From positions 186,001 to 250,000 of the forward strand of contig NW_027461519.1 of the NCBI RefSeq assembly GCF_024713945.1: a DNA stretch of 64,000 nucleotides, given 5' to 3'. The stretch comes from Dermatophagoides farinae (taxonomy: Eukaryota; Arthropoda; Arachnida; Sarcoptiformes; Pyroglyphidae). Of this stretch, positions 1 to 8,571 are shown piece by piece (the first letter of the stretch is position 1; the number at the start of each line of letters is the position of its first letter). The position numbers and the translations under genes were made by a program. Under the pieces are notes generated by a model. The model saw nothing but the letters and a program-made list of their open reading frames with translations, was not told the DNA's origin and searched no databases.

Positions 1-1719
1 GAAGAAGCTACCTTTGATCGGCAATTGAAAGAAGAATATCTCGACTTGGATGAAAAGATACAATTGTTAAATGCGAGTATCAATGTAAATCAAGACAAAT
101 TGCTTTCTTGGCTAATAAGTACAATACTTTACAGACATGACATCATAATTTATCAGGACCAAGTGATTTCCAAACACCTTTACAAGACGCAAGATAACAA
201 CTACATTTTAACGTTTAGCTTCAACGTTAGTTCCAATCTAGATAGCATCACTGTAAATAATTTGAGCCAAGCGTTATTATTTGACGACAAAAAGAGAGAC
301 GAGCTGTATTTATTGATAATAGATTTACTTCAAGACGAAAGCAAAGCTTCCCAATCTGGCATTGGACACAACACAGAACTTGAACTGCGAAAACTTAGCA
401 CAATGCAAATCGATAACGTAGACGCCGTGATATCAAAGCAAATAGAGAGCACAATGAAAATTTCGCCGTATGCCGATAGAATTCAGTATTTACAAACCGT
501 GAATCTAAACCGGAGCCATAATGAAGTGCTAGACTGCTCGTTAGATCAGCTTCAAGAACTTCTCGGGGAGAAATATTTGATAGACAAAGAAAACTATAAA
601 AACTTTTACACCAACCAGAAATTCTTTGCTCACAATGAAAAGATTCCAATAAAATGTAATTCAAACGCGGTCCCGATAGACGAATTTAAACCTCGATCGT
701 CTCTGAACAAAAACTCAGCCAAATCATTAAAAACAAGTAGACAAAATTACATGGTATGCGAGCATGGAACGTGGATTAAGCCACTCGGCATAACATGTGA
801 AATGACTTGTGACATATCTCAACTGAACATTGTGGACTTGACTGAGCGCAACTTAGTGCTCGTCAACATGCTCTCAGATGAATTAAAATCAGCTATCTCA
901 CTATTTTCAATGAAGAACTACATCAAAAAGGTGTTGTTGAGCTCTGACATTTCGATGCTGAGCGAATTTAAGCATGTCAGGTCTAGAGAAGCGATTCCTT
1001 TCCGCTGTAAGCCAGACACCCAGTCAGATTCACGGCTTTCAACCGGTGATTTTGGTTTTGTAGTGTGTTCAGACGGTTCATGGCTAATCACATCGGTCAA
1101 ATGTTCCAAAAGCTGCCCCGCACTGCCCACCTACATTAGCGAAGCGCCTGAAGCGTATTCAATTGCCAAGCAATCAAACAGATTTGGAAACACCATCGAA
1201 GTATCTTGTGCCGAAAATTACAACTCGATTCCGCCGCAGTTCGAAAACAAAAAGTATAAAGTGATGTGCTCACTCGACGGGATATGGACCAAGTTGCCAT
1301 TTAAATGTGGAAAAGGGTACACTGTCGACCCAATGAACGGGCAGAAGCTTGTTGTGAAACTGTTCAAAATAATAATCAACAGAACCACCATCATAATCAT
1401 CTCGGCGTTCGTGCTTATTTCCATTATTTTAATATGTATCGTTGTATACGTATGGAAAAAGAGAATAAACAAAGCTGCTGACATTCATTATATGGACCGT
1501 AGAGCTCTAACCGAAAATTACATTACCGAACTTGAGAACTTGGACCCGAACGTTCAGTTCTTAACAGAGAACATCATGCCAAACAAGGGCTTGTCACCTT
1601 TATGCGAAGAAAATCTGAACCAACGAGAATCAATTCAAAACAACCAAGCCAATAGTGAAATTAGCGCTATCAAGAGAATTAAAACGCTCGTGCCCAATTT
1701 AGACCACAAAAAAATTTAA
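1..1719 (+). CDS. Type I membrane protein with sushi (CCP) modules, 5' partial
   Basis: The frame is open from base 1 to the TAA at 1717, so the N-terminus and any signal peptide lie outside the window. No in-frame ATG near the edge looks like a real start. In the visible 572 residues, three Cys-rich units of sushi/CCP character appear around nt 650-830, 990-1110 and 1195-1310. Each has the typical V-C-x(2-4)-G-x-W...C ending (for example VCSDGSW and VMCSLDGIW). A hydrophobic segment at about residues 457-480, followed by KKR, gives a single membrane anchor with a cytoplasmic tail of about 85 residues. CCP modules usually bind proteins or glycans outside the cell, so a surface or secretory-pathway protein is likely. 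The ligand is unknown. Confidence 0.75.
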   Translation, partial: EEATFDRQLKEEYLDLDEKIQLLNASINVNQDKLLSWLISTILYRHDIIIYQDQVISKHLYKTQDNNYILTFSFNVSSNLDSITVNNLSQALLFDDKKRDELYLLIIDLLQDESKASQSGIGHNTELELRKLSTMQIDNVDAVISKQIESTMKISPYADRIQYLQTVNLNRSHNEVLDCSLDQLQELLGEKYLIDKENYKNFYTNQKFFAHNEKIPIKCNSNAVPIDEFKPRSSLNKNSAKSLKTSRQNYMVCEHGTWIKPLGITCEMTCDISQLNIVDLTERNLVLVNMLSDELKSAISLFSMKNYIKKVLLSSDISMLSEFKHVRSREAIPFRCKPDTQSDSRLSTGDFGFVVCSDGSWLITSVKCSKSCPALPTYISEAPEAYSIAKQSNRFGNTIEVSCAENYNSIPPQFENKKYKVMCSLDGIWTKLPFKCGKGYTVDPMNGQKLVVKLFKIIINRTTIIIISAFVLISIILICIVVYVWKKRINKAADIHYMDRRALTENYITELENLDPNVQFLTENIMPNKGLSPLCEENLNQRESIQNNQANSEISAIKRIKTLVPNLDHKKI

Positions 1720-1819
1720 CTCCAAAATATTTCGGGCGGGCTGGAAAATTAAGTAATAATATTTTTTGTAAAACAAAAAAATATGTATTTTTATATATTA
1801 AAATTAACAAACTAATAGA

Positions 1820-2182
1820 ATGACCTTAAACAAAAGTCATCGACAATGGAAAGAACCTAAATCTCGTAAATTTAGTAGTTTATCGAAAATCAAACCCGTT
1901 CAGTCTTTCGAGGAACGCCAAAAAGAAAAACTTGAGCTGAAAGCGTTAAAGGCAGAAGCAGTTGAAATTCTCAATCGTGAAAAGGAAATTCGCGCTGAAA
2001 AAGCTCGAAAAACGCGTGAAAAGCAAGAACGAAAGAAAGAAAACGCCCTGAGCACAGCGCTCAAGCATCAGGGTGTTCAACTAATAAAAGACCCGAAGAA
2101 ACTAAAGAAATTAAATAAAAAGATTCACAACAGAATCATGCATTTGTCTCCTGAAGCCATAAATCATTTTTACAATAAATAA
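1820..2182 (+). CDS. CGR1: CGR1/CCDC86-like rRNA-processing protein
   Basis: A 120-residue, highly basic, helical protein. It has a KSHRQWKEPKSRKFSS-type N-terminus, a charged central helix rich in E, K and R, and the C-terminal motif VQLIKDPKKLKKLNKK seen in the Cgr1/CCDC86 family. Family members are nucleolar and act in processing of large-subunit pre-rRNA. The first ATG after the upstream stop is used. It converges on CCT7, whose stop lies 84 bp away. The short, low-complexity sequence limits certainty, but the length and C-terminal motif fit. Confidence 0.7.
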   Translation: MTLNKSHRQWKEPKSRKFSSLSKIKPVQSFEERQKEKLELKALKAEAVEILNREKEIRAEKARKTREKQERKKENALSTALKHQGVQLIKDPKKLKKLNKKIHNRIMHLSPEAINHFYNK

Positions 2183-2265
2183 TTAAATAACCAACTAGCT
2201 ATGCTTTATCAACATCGTATTATAAATAAATAAACATATCGGCTATGGAGTTTTTCGTAGCCGGT

Positions 2266-3906
2266 TTAGTTTTTGGGGTCTGGGTTTGACTTGGGATTTT
2301 TGATCATGTAATCCATATTAAGAATGGTGGAGGCCGCGTCTTTCGCCGCTTTGTAAGCAGTAGACTTGAGTAACAGCGGCTCCCAGACAAACGTTTGGAT
2401 TGCCTGCAGAACGCAATCGCTGTTTGTGCCACGACAATTCACCCCATAGTTGGCGTTTTTCACCGGATCAGCCTCATGGAGCGCACGCAGTTGGAGGACA
2501 GCAGAGGTGGGGTCAAGGTTAGAATTTTTGGCGAGTGTTCGCGGAATCACCTCAAAGGCTTTTGCAATTTGTTCAATGATAAGTTGAATTTTATTGGTAT
2601 AGTTGAGGGCTTCTTTTCGCAAAGCCGTAGCTACACTCATTTCAATCGCGCCGGCGCCCGGAACAATCTGCTTTGTTTGAAACAAGCGGGCACTGATCAT
2701 GATAGAGTCATGCAGGCTGCGTTCCGCCTCGTCAACAAATTGTTGGTTTCCACCACGAATGATGATTGTAGAAATAACCGCCTCGCGGCAATTGTTAAAG
2801 ACATTAAAACGTTCTTTTCCGATTTGTACTTCTTCGAATTTTCCACAGTATCCTATTGACGAGGTGTTTATTTTTGACACCGTCATGAGTGGAATAGCGC
2901 CTGAAGCTTTGGCGATGCGTTCAAAATCTGATTTTTCAACACGACCAGCACAAAAGACACCTCGGTCTGCGAGATATTGTGTGGCTATGTCACCAATCGA
3001 CTGCGAGCTGATAACTACATTAACTCCGCTGTCGCATATAGTTTGCAAACGATTAATTAAGATTTTCCACTCTGCGTCGATTACTTTTTGATACATGTTG
3101 ACATCGTCGATTCGTATCATGGAATTTTCTCTCTCTGCTTTAAGTTCAAGCTCCATATTAAGCGCAAGAATCTTGCAACCATTGTCAAACTGCTTGGGCG
3201 CACGTTCAAACCCAGCATACGAGAAACATTTTGGAAACGCGACTCCAGAAATAAACATGGTATCCGTAATGCTGCCTCCAACAACTTTTTTGATATCAAT
3301 TAAATTTATATCTACAACATTGTTGTTTCCTTCTAACATATTTTTAACAGCTTTGTAAGCAATTTCACTGAAAAAATACTTGTTTTCACACAATATTTTA
3401 CTGTTCAAACTGACTTCAGCAGCTTTTCGAATCATCATCATACGCTCAGTTTCAGACAAATTCTCAAGGGAAGTGCTAACCTTGTGAAGTTGTTCAAGCG
3501 CTTTTTTCATAGAAATGTTCAAAGCTTCTAAAACATATCTTGGACGAATTTCGTCTTCGATAAACGGCGCTAGCACCTTCATGATTTCTGTGGCTATAAG
3601 AACCACACTCGTCGTTCCATCTCCTACATTTTTGTCTTGCGACTTTGATATGTCGACTAGTAGTTTTACAGCGGGATGAACGATGTCAAGCAGCTCCATT
3701 ATAGTAGCTCCATCGTTTGTAATGTGGGTTTTATCGTTGACTTTTATCAACTTGTCTGCCCCCATGGGACCCAAGGTTGAGCTAACAATTTCCCCGACTT
3801 CACAGCAACTTTTAATGTTCGACAGAATCAAGTGTTTACCGCTAGATTGCTCAGTTCCCGCCTTAAGCAAAATGATTGGCTGATGTAATAACTGGCTTCG
3901 ATCCAT
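2266..3906 (-). CDS. CCT7: T-complex chaperonin subunit eta
   Basis: A 546-residue group II chaperonin subunit of the cytosolic CCT/TRiC ring, which folds actin, tubulin and other clients using ATP. Visible motifs are TLGPMGADKLI (about 44-54), NDGAT (64-68), the ATP-binding GDGTTS (95-100) and the apical-domain signature LNMELELKAERENS, which is typical of the eta subunit rather than other CCT subunits. The C-terminus lacks the glycine-rich tail found in animals. It is full length with a clear ATG start. It lies in tandem with RPL32 on the same strand, 320 bp apart. Confidence 0.95.
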   Translation of the reverse strand: MDRSQLLHQPIILLKAGTEQSSGKHLILSNIKSCCEVGEIVSSTLGPMGADKLIKVNDKTHITNDGATIMELLDIVHPAVKLLVDISKSQDKNVGDGTTSVVLIATEIMKVLAPFIEDEIRPRYVLEALNISMKKALEQLHKVSTSLENLSETERMMMIRKAAEVSLNSKILCENKYFFSEIAYKAVKNMLEGNNNVVDINLIDIKKVVGGSITDTMFISGVAFPKCFSYAGFERAPKQFDNGCKILALNMELELKAERENSMIRIDDVNMYQKVIDAEWKILINRLQTICDSGVNVVISSQSIGDIATQYLADRGVFCAGRVEKSDFERIAKASGAIPLMTVSKINTSSIGYCGKFEEVQIGKERFNVFNNCREAVISTIIIRGGNQQFVDEAERSLHDSIMISARLFQTKQIVPGAGAIEMSVATALRKEALNYTNKIQLIIEQIAKAFEVIPRTLAKNSNLDPTSAVLQLRALHEADPVKNANYGVNCRGTNSDCVLQAIQTFVWEPLLLKSTAYKAAKDAASTILNMDYMIKNPKSNPDPKN

Positions 3907-4226
3907 CTATATGTTTCTTTCTATTCGAAATATAAGCGTACAATGCGCTTTAGAACTAAATAAATTAAATCTGCTATTTATTGATTTTCCTTTATTTTAT
4001 AAAAAGGCAGATTATCAAAAATTCAAAAAAATACAAATATTAGTAGCAGCCGGCAAACTCCGTGTTGTTTTGTACAAACGACAGCACTGTTTCTCATGTC
4101 GTTCCACTACCTCCACTTTTAAAAAAATTTGGTTTAATACGAACAATAAATATCTGTTATTTACAAGTAAGCGTGAAAAATTTATAAAGAATGAAACGAC
4201 TATGAACGAGTATTAAAGCGGTAAAT
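3907..4226. other. Intergenic spacer, CCT7 promoter side and RPL32 3' side
   Basis: About 320 bp between two minus-strand genes. It is AT-rich except for a GC-richer islet at about 4045-4120 that contains a perfect 6-bp inverted repeat (ACGACA and TGTCGT separated by 13 nt). It probably holds the CCT7 promoter and the RPL32 3' end. A 101-codon + strand frame spans it but shows no recognisable domain, so it is not called a gene. Confidence 0.4.
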
Positions 4227-4825
4227 CTATTTAGCTTCGGCTTTGTGCAATCTAGCGTCTTTATTGATAACTTTAATAGAAAGTTTTTCTGCCTTTTCCA
4301 CAATCTTTATTCTGTTTTTAGCAGAAACGCCGTGCGCAATTTCTGCACAATGAGTCTGGTTTTGCATCATCAAGGGATCAAGATCCGAAACCTAAAAAAA
4401 TATAATAAGTTATAAAAAACCGCTGGGTAACAAAACAGTGGAAGTCATCAGAAAATAAACATTTTGTTCACGGTGTGATCATACTCGAAAGATGGTAAAA
4501 TTGTTTAAATCATCATAGACTGCACGGTTAAGTTATAAATGTTTCATAAAACATTTCCGCAGCCAAAAGTTTTTAAATTACTTACAGAGCGAACAACAAA
4601 CTTTCTAAGGCCGCATGGTAAAACGTCGCGAGATTCCTTGGCATTTCTGTAACCGATTCTAGGCATACGAGGAGTACTCTTGTAGCGTCTTCGGACTCTG
4701 TTATCGATACCTCTGGGTTTTCTCCATGACTCGCCTACTCGGTGAAATCTGTCAGACTGGAAACGCTTGAATCGCTTAGTTCTCTTTTTCTGCGTCAACA
4801 CAGGTGTTTTTGCAACCTTAACCAT
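4227..4825 (-). CDS. RPL32: Ribosomal protein L32 (eL32), two exons
   Basis: Exon 1 is 4825..4586 (80 codons, phase 0) and exon 2 is 4391..4227, giving a 134-residue protein, close to the 135 residues of the human protein. Exon 1 has the family core [27 protein letters not shown] and PRIGY. Exon 2 supplies the expected C-terminal half, [13 protein letters not shown] and INKDARL. Splice signals are GTAAGT and TTTTTTTAG. Reading straight through exon 1 would miss the whole C-terminal half. The protein is a structural component of the 60S ribosomal subunit. The 194-nt intron is much longer than the other introns here and hosts a snoRNA candidate. Confidence 0.96.
4392..4585 (-). other. RPL32 intron, 194 nt
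   Basis: Bounded by GTAAGT at the 5' side and a pyrimidine-rich TTTTTTTAG at the 3' side. Its removal restores the L32 reading frame exactly. It is more than six times longer than the three 29-nt introns in this window, and a box C/D snoRNA candidate explains much of the extra length. Confidence 0.93.
4441..4523 (-). ncRNA. Box C/D snoRNA candidate in the RPL32 intron
   Basis: On the minus strand the intron carries a perfect C box ATGATGA (4516..4510) and a D box CTGA (4451..4448). They are flanked by a 4-bp terminal stem, AGTC (4521..4518) with GACT (4446..4443). An internal C'-like box ATGATCA (4482..4476) differs from consensus by one base, with a degenerate D' box just before it. The stretch upstream of D' (4499..4486) is complementary, over 11 Watson-Crick pairs plus one G-U and two more pairs, to the highly conserved eukaryotic LSU rRNA segment CGAAAGATGGTGAA as I remember it. 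Together this fits a 2'-O-methylation guide released from the spliced intron. The exact modified base and the target of the second guide are not determined. Confidence 0.78.
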
Positions 4826-4950
4826 TTTCTAATTCTAATTATAAATACAGTGTTGAAGTCTGTATACAACACAAGCTTTAATAGATAAAAAATAATAGAC
4901 ACAACATTCAATAATTTTTGAAATTAAAATTTGATTTTATTTATCCCTCT

Positions 4951-6393
4951 TTAAAGAAAGGACGCTATAACGTTTTGGTTCCGTAAAGAGTAGCGAACCC
5001 ATTTTTGCAACAGGTCGTTATTATTTTCTAATTTTGCGTATTTAATTGTAATTTTGCTTAAATTCATCATATTAAAATTAAATCTGATGTGAATCGGGCC
5101 AATAAGCTTTTTAATAAATTTTTCGTCTTTGCGATGTATGGCTTCGTAGACACTTTTTGAACACGTTTCGTAATCCACTTGACAAGAAATTTTAAGCCCA
5201 ACCAATGGCTGTGTACATACAGGAGGCAGGTAAAAGTCTGAATGAGTCCACGTAATGCTTGAATTCGTCTGACAAACTGTGGGTTTTGCACTTTTTTTAG
5301 CATTTCCAGGCTGATCCAGCGATAAAACTTTACAATCCACGCTTGACGCCCATGTGATGGAATGCAGCGTCAAGTCGGCGTTGCCTACAATTGGACGAAA
5401 TCCAGAATGCACAAAGTAAATCGTGATATTGACCTTATCATTTTCCAAATCGACCAAACCCTGTACGCCGAAGTCAGGTTTGGTGTTTTGAGAAAAATAG
5501 TTGCCAATACAAGCTTCACCTTGCTGCACTTTTTGAATCAAAGAATTTTCATCTTGAAATTCTGACGAGTCGCAATTTTCATTAAACAAAAATGAGTCAA
5601 CCACGTGCAAATCGCTTAATTTCTCGTTATTATTGAGGTTATGTATCGACTTGACAAAGAGTAATTCGTTAAATGCGATTACCAAACGCTGGTCGTTAGG
5701 ATAATAGCTTTTTAAAATTATTTCTCCTGACAAGCTTGCCTTACGATACAATCCTGTTTCCAAGTCGATAAACCCTGTCAACTTGTCGTTAATGTCGAAA
5801 AATAAACTTGCTTCTGACGATTGGCCAAGTGGTAAAATGCTGTTCTTCGCTGACAATGTGTTCACAGCGTCAGGCCTTTTGATTTCGTTTTTAAATTTAT
5901 TGATTGTGTCTGTAATAACTGCAGGAGTGTAATCATTGATAAAATTTTTTATGAGAACATCTGTGTATTTAGTGCTATTGCATGATATGTTTTTAACGAT
6001 GCGAAAAAGTTCTTTATTTTCAAAATTAGTTGGAAATCCGTCTACAAATAATTCCTCGATAATTTCGACTACCAAGCTGATTTGATTGATTAATGTAATT
6101 TCATTTAAAACGCCACAAAAGTTCTTTAAATTTTGAATTAGAGTAAATAAAACATTAAAAACGACCACCATGGGAATCTTTATTTTCCCAGTCTGCAGCA
6201 CGAAAAATATGCCATTATATTTCACCAAGTAGTAGTAATAGTGGTTGAATTCTATAATGTTTCCTATTTCATTTGTGTTTTTAATTAGGGATAAAACAAA
6301 CTCTGAGCTTATTTGCTCAGACTCTAAAATAAAATCTCTTCTGACCAGCTCTGCGCCTAACGAGTCTAAAATCAAAAGTAGGTTGAATAACAT
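4951..6393 (-). CDS. Adaptor complex medium (mu) subunit, probably AP-3 mu
   Basis: A 480-residue protein with an N-terminal longin-like half (about 1-140) and a C-terminal mu-homology half (about 200-480). The N-terminal segment ending VEIIEELFVDGFPTNFENKEL resembles the AP-3 mu pattern EMLDNGFPLATESN. The final strand (RYSLRNQN) aligns with the end of AP-3 mu. Mu subunits recognise tyrosine-based sorting signals during vesicle formation; AP-3 serves endosome-to-lysosome-like traffic. The sequence is divergent, so another mu subunit or delta-COP is possible. Start at the first ATG. Confidence 0.65.
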   Translation of the reverse strand: MLFNLLLILDSLGAELVRRDFILESEQISSEFVLSLIKNTNEIGNIIEFNHYYYYLVKYNGIFFVLQTGKIKIPMVVVFNVLFTLIQNLKNFCGVLNEITLINQISLVVEIIEELFVDGFPTNFENKELFRIVKNISCNSTKYTDVLIKNFINDYTPAVITDTINKFKNEIKRPDAVNTLSAKNSILPLGQSSEASLFFDINDKLTGFIDLETGLYRKASLSGEIILKSYYPNDQRLVIAFNELLFVKSIHNLNNNEKLSDLHVVDSFLFNENCDSSEFQDENSLIQKVQQGEACIGNYFSQNTKPDFGVQGLVDLENDKVNITIYFVHSGFRPIVGNADLTLHSITWASSVDCKVLSLDQPGNAKKSAKPTVCQTNSSITWTHSDFYLPPVCTQPLVGLKISCQVDYETCSKSVYEAIHRKDEKFIKKLIGPIHIRFNFNMMNLSKITIKYAKLENNNDLLQKWVRYSLRNQNVIASFL

Positions 6394-6542
6394 TTTAATA
6401 AAACTTAATGATAATTATGATCAAAAATAATATTTTCGACCGGTAAATACAATCAAAAAACTTCGTAGCAAATTTAGCCAACAATATAAGATGCAATTTA
6501 ATTTCTTTTTGTAAATTTAAATTTAGAGATTTAAGGATGCTT

Positions 6543-7255
6543 TTAAGCGCCAAATCGTTTCAAAATTAGTTTTATAAAAGAGCTGAAACTAGCATCGTCA
6601 CTAATAGGAGAATAAAACACCGGATTTATTTTGATTGTTCTTAGCGAAATAATACTGAAGAGGAAAGACAACATATTCACAATGCAATACACAGACGTAG
6701 CTATATGATATTCATGTATATTGCAATTTGCAGTAAATAACAAGTTTAACAAAATAACTTGACAGACAAAAAAATTATATAAGTCAATTAATTTAGCTGC
6801 GTTTGGCAATATACAAACAAGCATACCGAGAAAAGTCAATGTTCGTTGCCAGTTGTCTTTTTTGTTAGCGTATTCGAGTACGTATGCTGTAGCCAAAGAG
6901 CTAACAAGATAGCATACTAGTTTTAAATACGAAATAATCATGATATATTTGCTGAGTGACAGGACGTTACATGTGTTACCACTAGTTAAAGATGTGTTTT
7001 TGGAAGTAATAAAAAACTGGTTCAAACTCACTGCAGCTATGAGAGATAGTATACCATGCCAAACATAATACCCGCCATAAGTTCTGTTAAGTTATTTGTC
7101 AGTTAAACGTACCTGATTTTGAAAAAGTTTCTGGCGAAATTAAAAAACGCACGACGTTTTAATTCGCTAAGTAAACTTGGATCTACCTCATTAGTGTTTG
7201 TTGGAACAGGAGTAGAAAAAGATTTATCGTTTTCTAGATTAGTTGTCGGTTGCAT
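6543..7255 (-). CDS. Multi-pass membrane protein with a 29-nt intron
   Basis: Exon 1 is 7255..7113 and exon 2 is 7083..6543, joined across a 29-nt intron, giving 227 residues. Exon 1 encodes a polar N-terminus ending RRAFFNFARNFFKIR. Splicing continues it with TYGGYYVWHGILSL, which carries the first hydrophobic segment. About five hydrophobic segments follow, and the protein ends in a short charged tail. Without the intron the frame would begin after the first membrane segment. I do not recognise a family. Phase, length and composition all support the join. Confidence 0.7.
7084..7112 (-). other. 29-nt intron
   Basis: Begins GTACGT and ends TTAACAG on the minus strand. It contains a plausible branch region (ATAAC) about ten bases from the 3' end. 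Removal joins two frames into one continuous membrane protein. It has the same length as the introns at 27357-27385 and 57456-57484. Confidence 0.75.
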
Positions 7256-7330
7256 CGTTACCTATAATCGCTAACGCTAGGATCAAATTAGTTTAGCATA
7301 CTGCTAGTTCATCTAATTTCGAAAATTATT

Positions 7331-7936
7331 CTAAATTTCATTTTTTTTAAAAAGCGAATTAAAGTCAGAGTTATCATCGAGACCAAAGAATTGCATTCTT
7401 TTCGCACTTTTACTTAGTTTCTTTTTTTTTATATTTTTGCTAATACCTGTTTTAGTATTCTCGGATATTGTATTATCAATTTTATCTTTTTGTTTTATAG
7501 TAGAACTACCAGTACATACTTTTACTCCCACAAGTTTTGGATAGATTTGATCAGGTTTTTTTACTTGGACGTCAGGTTTTGGTTTGTTTTTTTGACTAAA
7601 ATAGTTTGCCAGAGTTTCTCTTAACTCTGTGACCGAATTATTGACTTCTTTATTGTTAAAGTTAGATATATTAGCAGAACTAAACTTGTAATCTAACTCT
7701 TTTTGTTTATCGGAATCTATTTGTGGATAATTTTTCGTGTTTTTTTTTTCTATTTTATTAATACACTCATTTGTTTTATGCTCAGTTGACTCACAAAACT
7801 CACACTTTTTTTTTAAACAAAAAGATACCTTAACGCTCGAAGTCTCACTACGACTGACTTCAGGAATGGAATCTTTTATTCCGTTAGATTCAGTATACCA
7901 TGGATTTAGCTCAAAGTTTATTCCATCATTATTCAT
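7331..7936 (-). CDS. Zinc-knuckle protein of unknown function
   Basis: A 201-residue polar protein from the ATG at 7936. One CCHC zinc knuckle is visible (C-x2-C-x4-H-x4-C, CEFCESTEHKTNEC, about residues 45-58). The rest is low-complexity, rich in Lys, Asn and Ser, and ends with KRMQFFGLDDNSDFNSLF. Such knuckles often bind RNA or single-stranded nucleic acid. Nothing else identifies a family. It stands divergent from nothing close by: upstream is a 635-bp gene-free stretch. Confidence 0.6.
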   Translation of the reverse strand: MNNDGINFELNPWYTESNGIKDSIPEVSRSETSSVKVSFCLKKKCEFCESTEHKTNECINKIEKKNTKNYPQIDSDKQKELDYKFSSANISNFNNKEVNNSVTELRETLANYFSQKNKPKPDVQVKKPDQIYPKLVGVKVCTGSSTIKQKDKIDNTISENTKTGISKNIKKKKLSKSAKRMQFFGLDDNSDFNSLFKKNEI

Positions 7937-8571
7937 GTTAAGCAATTGATATAAACAATTGATTATTTTTGTTTATGCTGAAAAACTCAATTAGAAATAC
8001 GTTATGAAACGAATGAGAAAAAAAGTAGAAAAAATTATTCAACATTATTAAAGAACAGGCGTTCCAAACAACTAAATTAAATTGATTTTATTTAGCAATT
8101 TTATAAAAATATAGACCGAACGTACATCTAAAATAAATATTGTTGATCGATCTCAAATTAATAATGCTTTGTTTTATGAAATATAACAGAAGGCACAATA
8201 AAACAAGTTAATTAAATGATAACAAAATATTGAAAGTACAACGCTATAGTTAAAGTAAAGAATAATCTATGGAAAAGTTTTAGTGCGAAGAAAAAAGTAA
8301 ATAATTAAAATTTGAAGTTTATTAATTAAAATAGTGGATAACCATAGAACTGTTTTAATAAAGGAAAAGAGAGGATTAATTTGAAACAGTTTTAATCAAA
8401 CAAATTTTGACAAAGCAGATTATATTCTTTACTATAACTAAGCATAAAGCATTATATAAAATTATAACTAGATATCATAACTAATGGGAAAGGCCAAAAT
8501 ATCATACGGATAGGATGATAAATTCCTTTAAATTTATTACTAAATAAGTCGAACTATAGGGATAATCAAAG
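7937..8571. other. Gene-free AT-rich spacer
   Basis: About 635 bp, the longest spacer in the window, lying between two minus-strand genes. It would hold the 3' end of the 8572-10146 gene and the promoter of the zinc-knuckle gene. I saw no coding frame of note, no tRNA and no paired C/D boxes in it. Confidence 0.5.

Noticed and set aside
3911-4216. 101-codon + strand ORF
   Set aside because: No domain or convincing codon use; it overlaps the promoter region of CCT7 and looks like chance.
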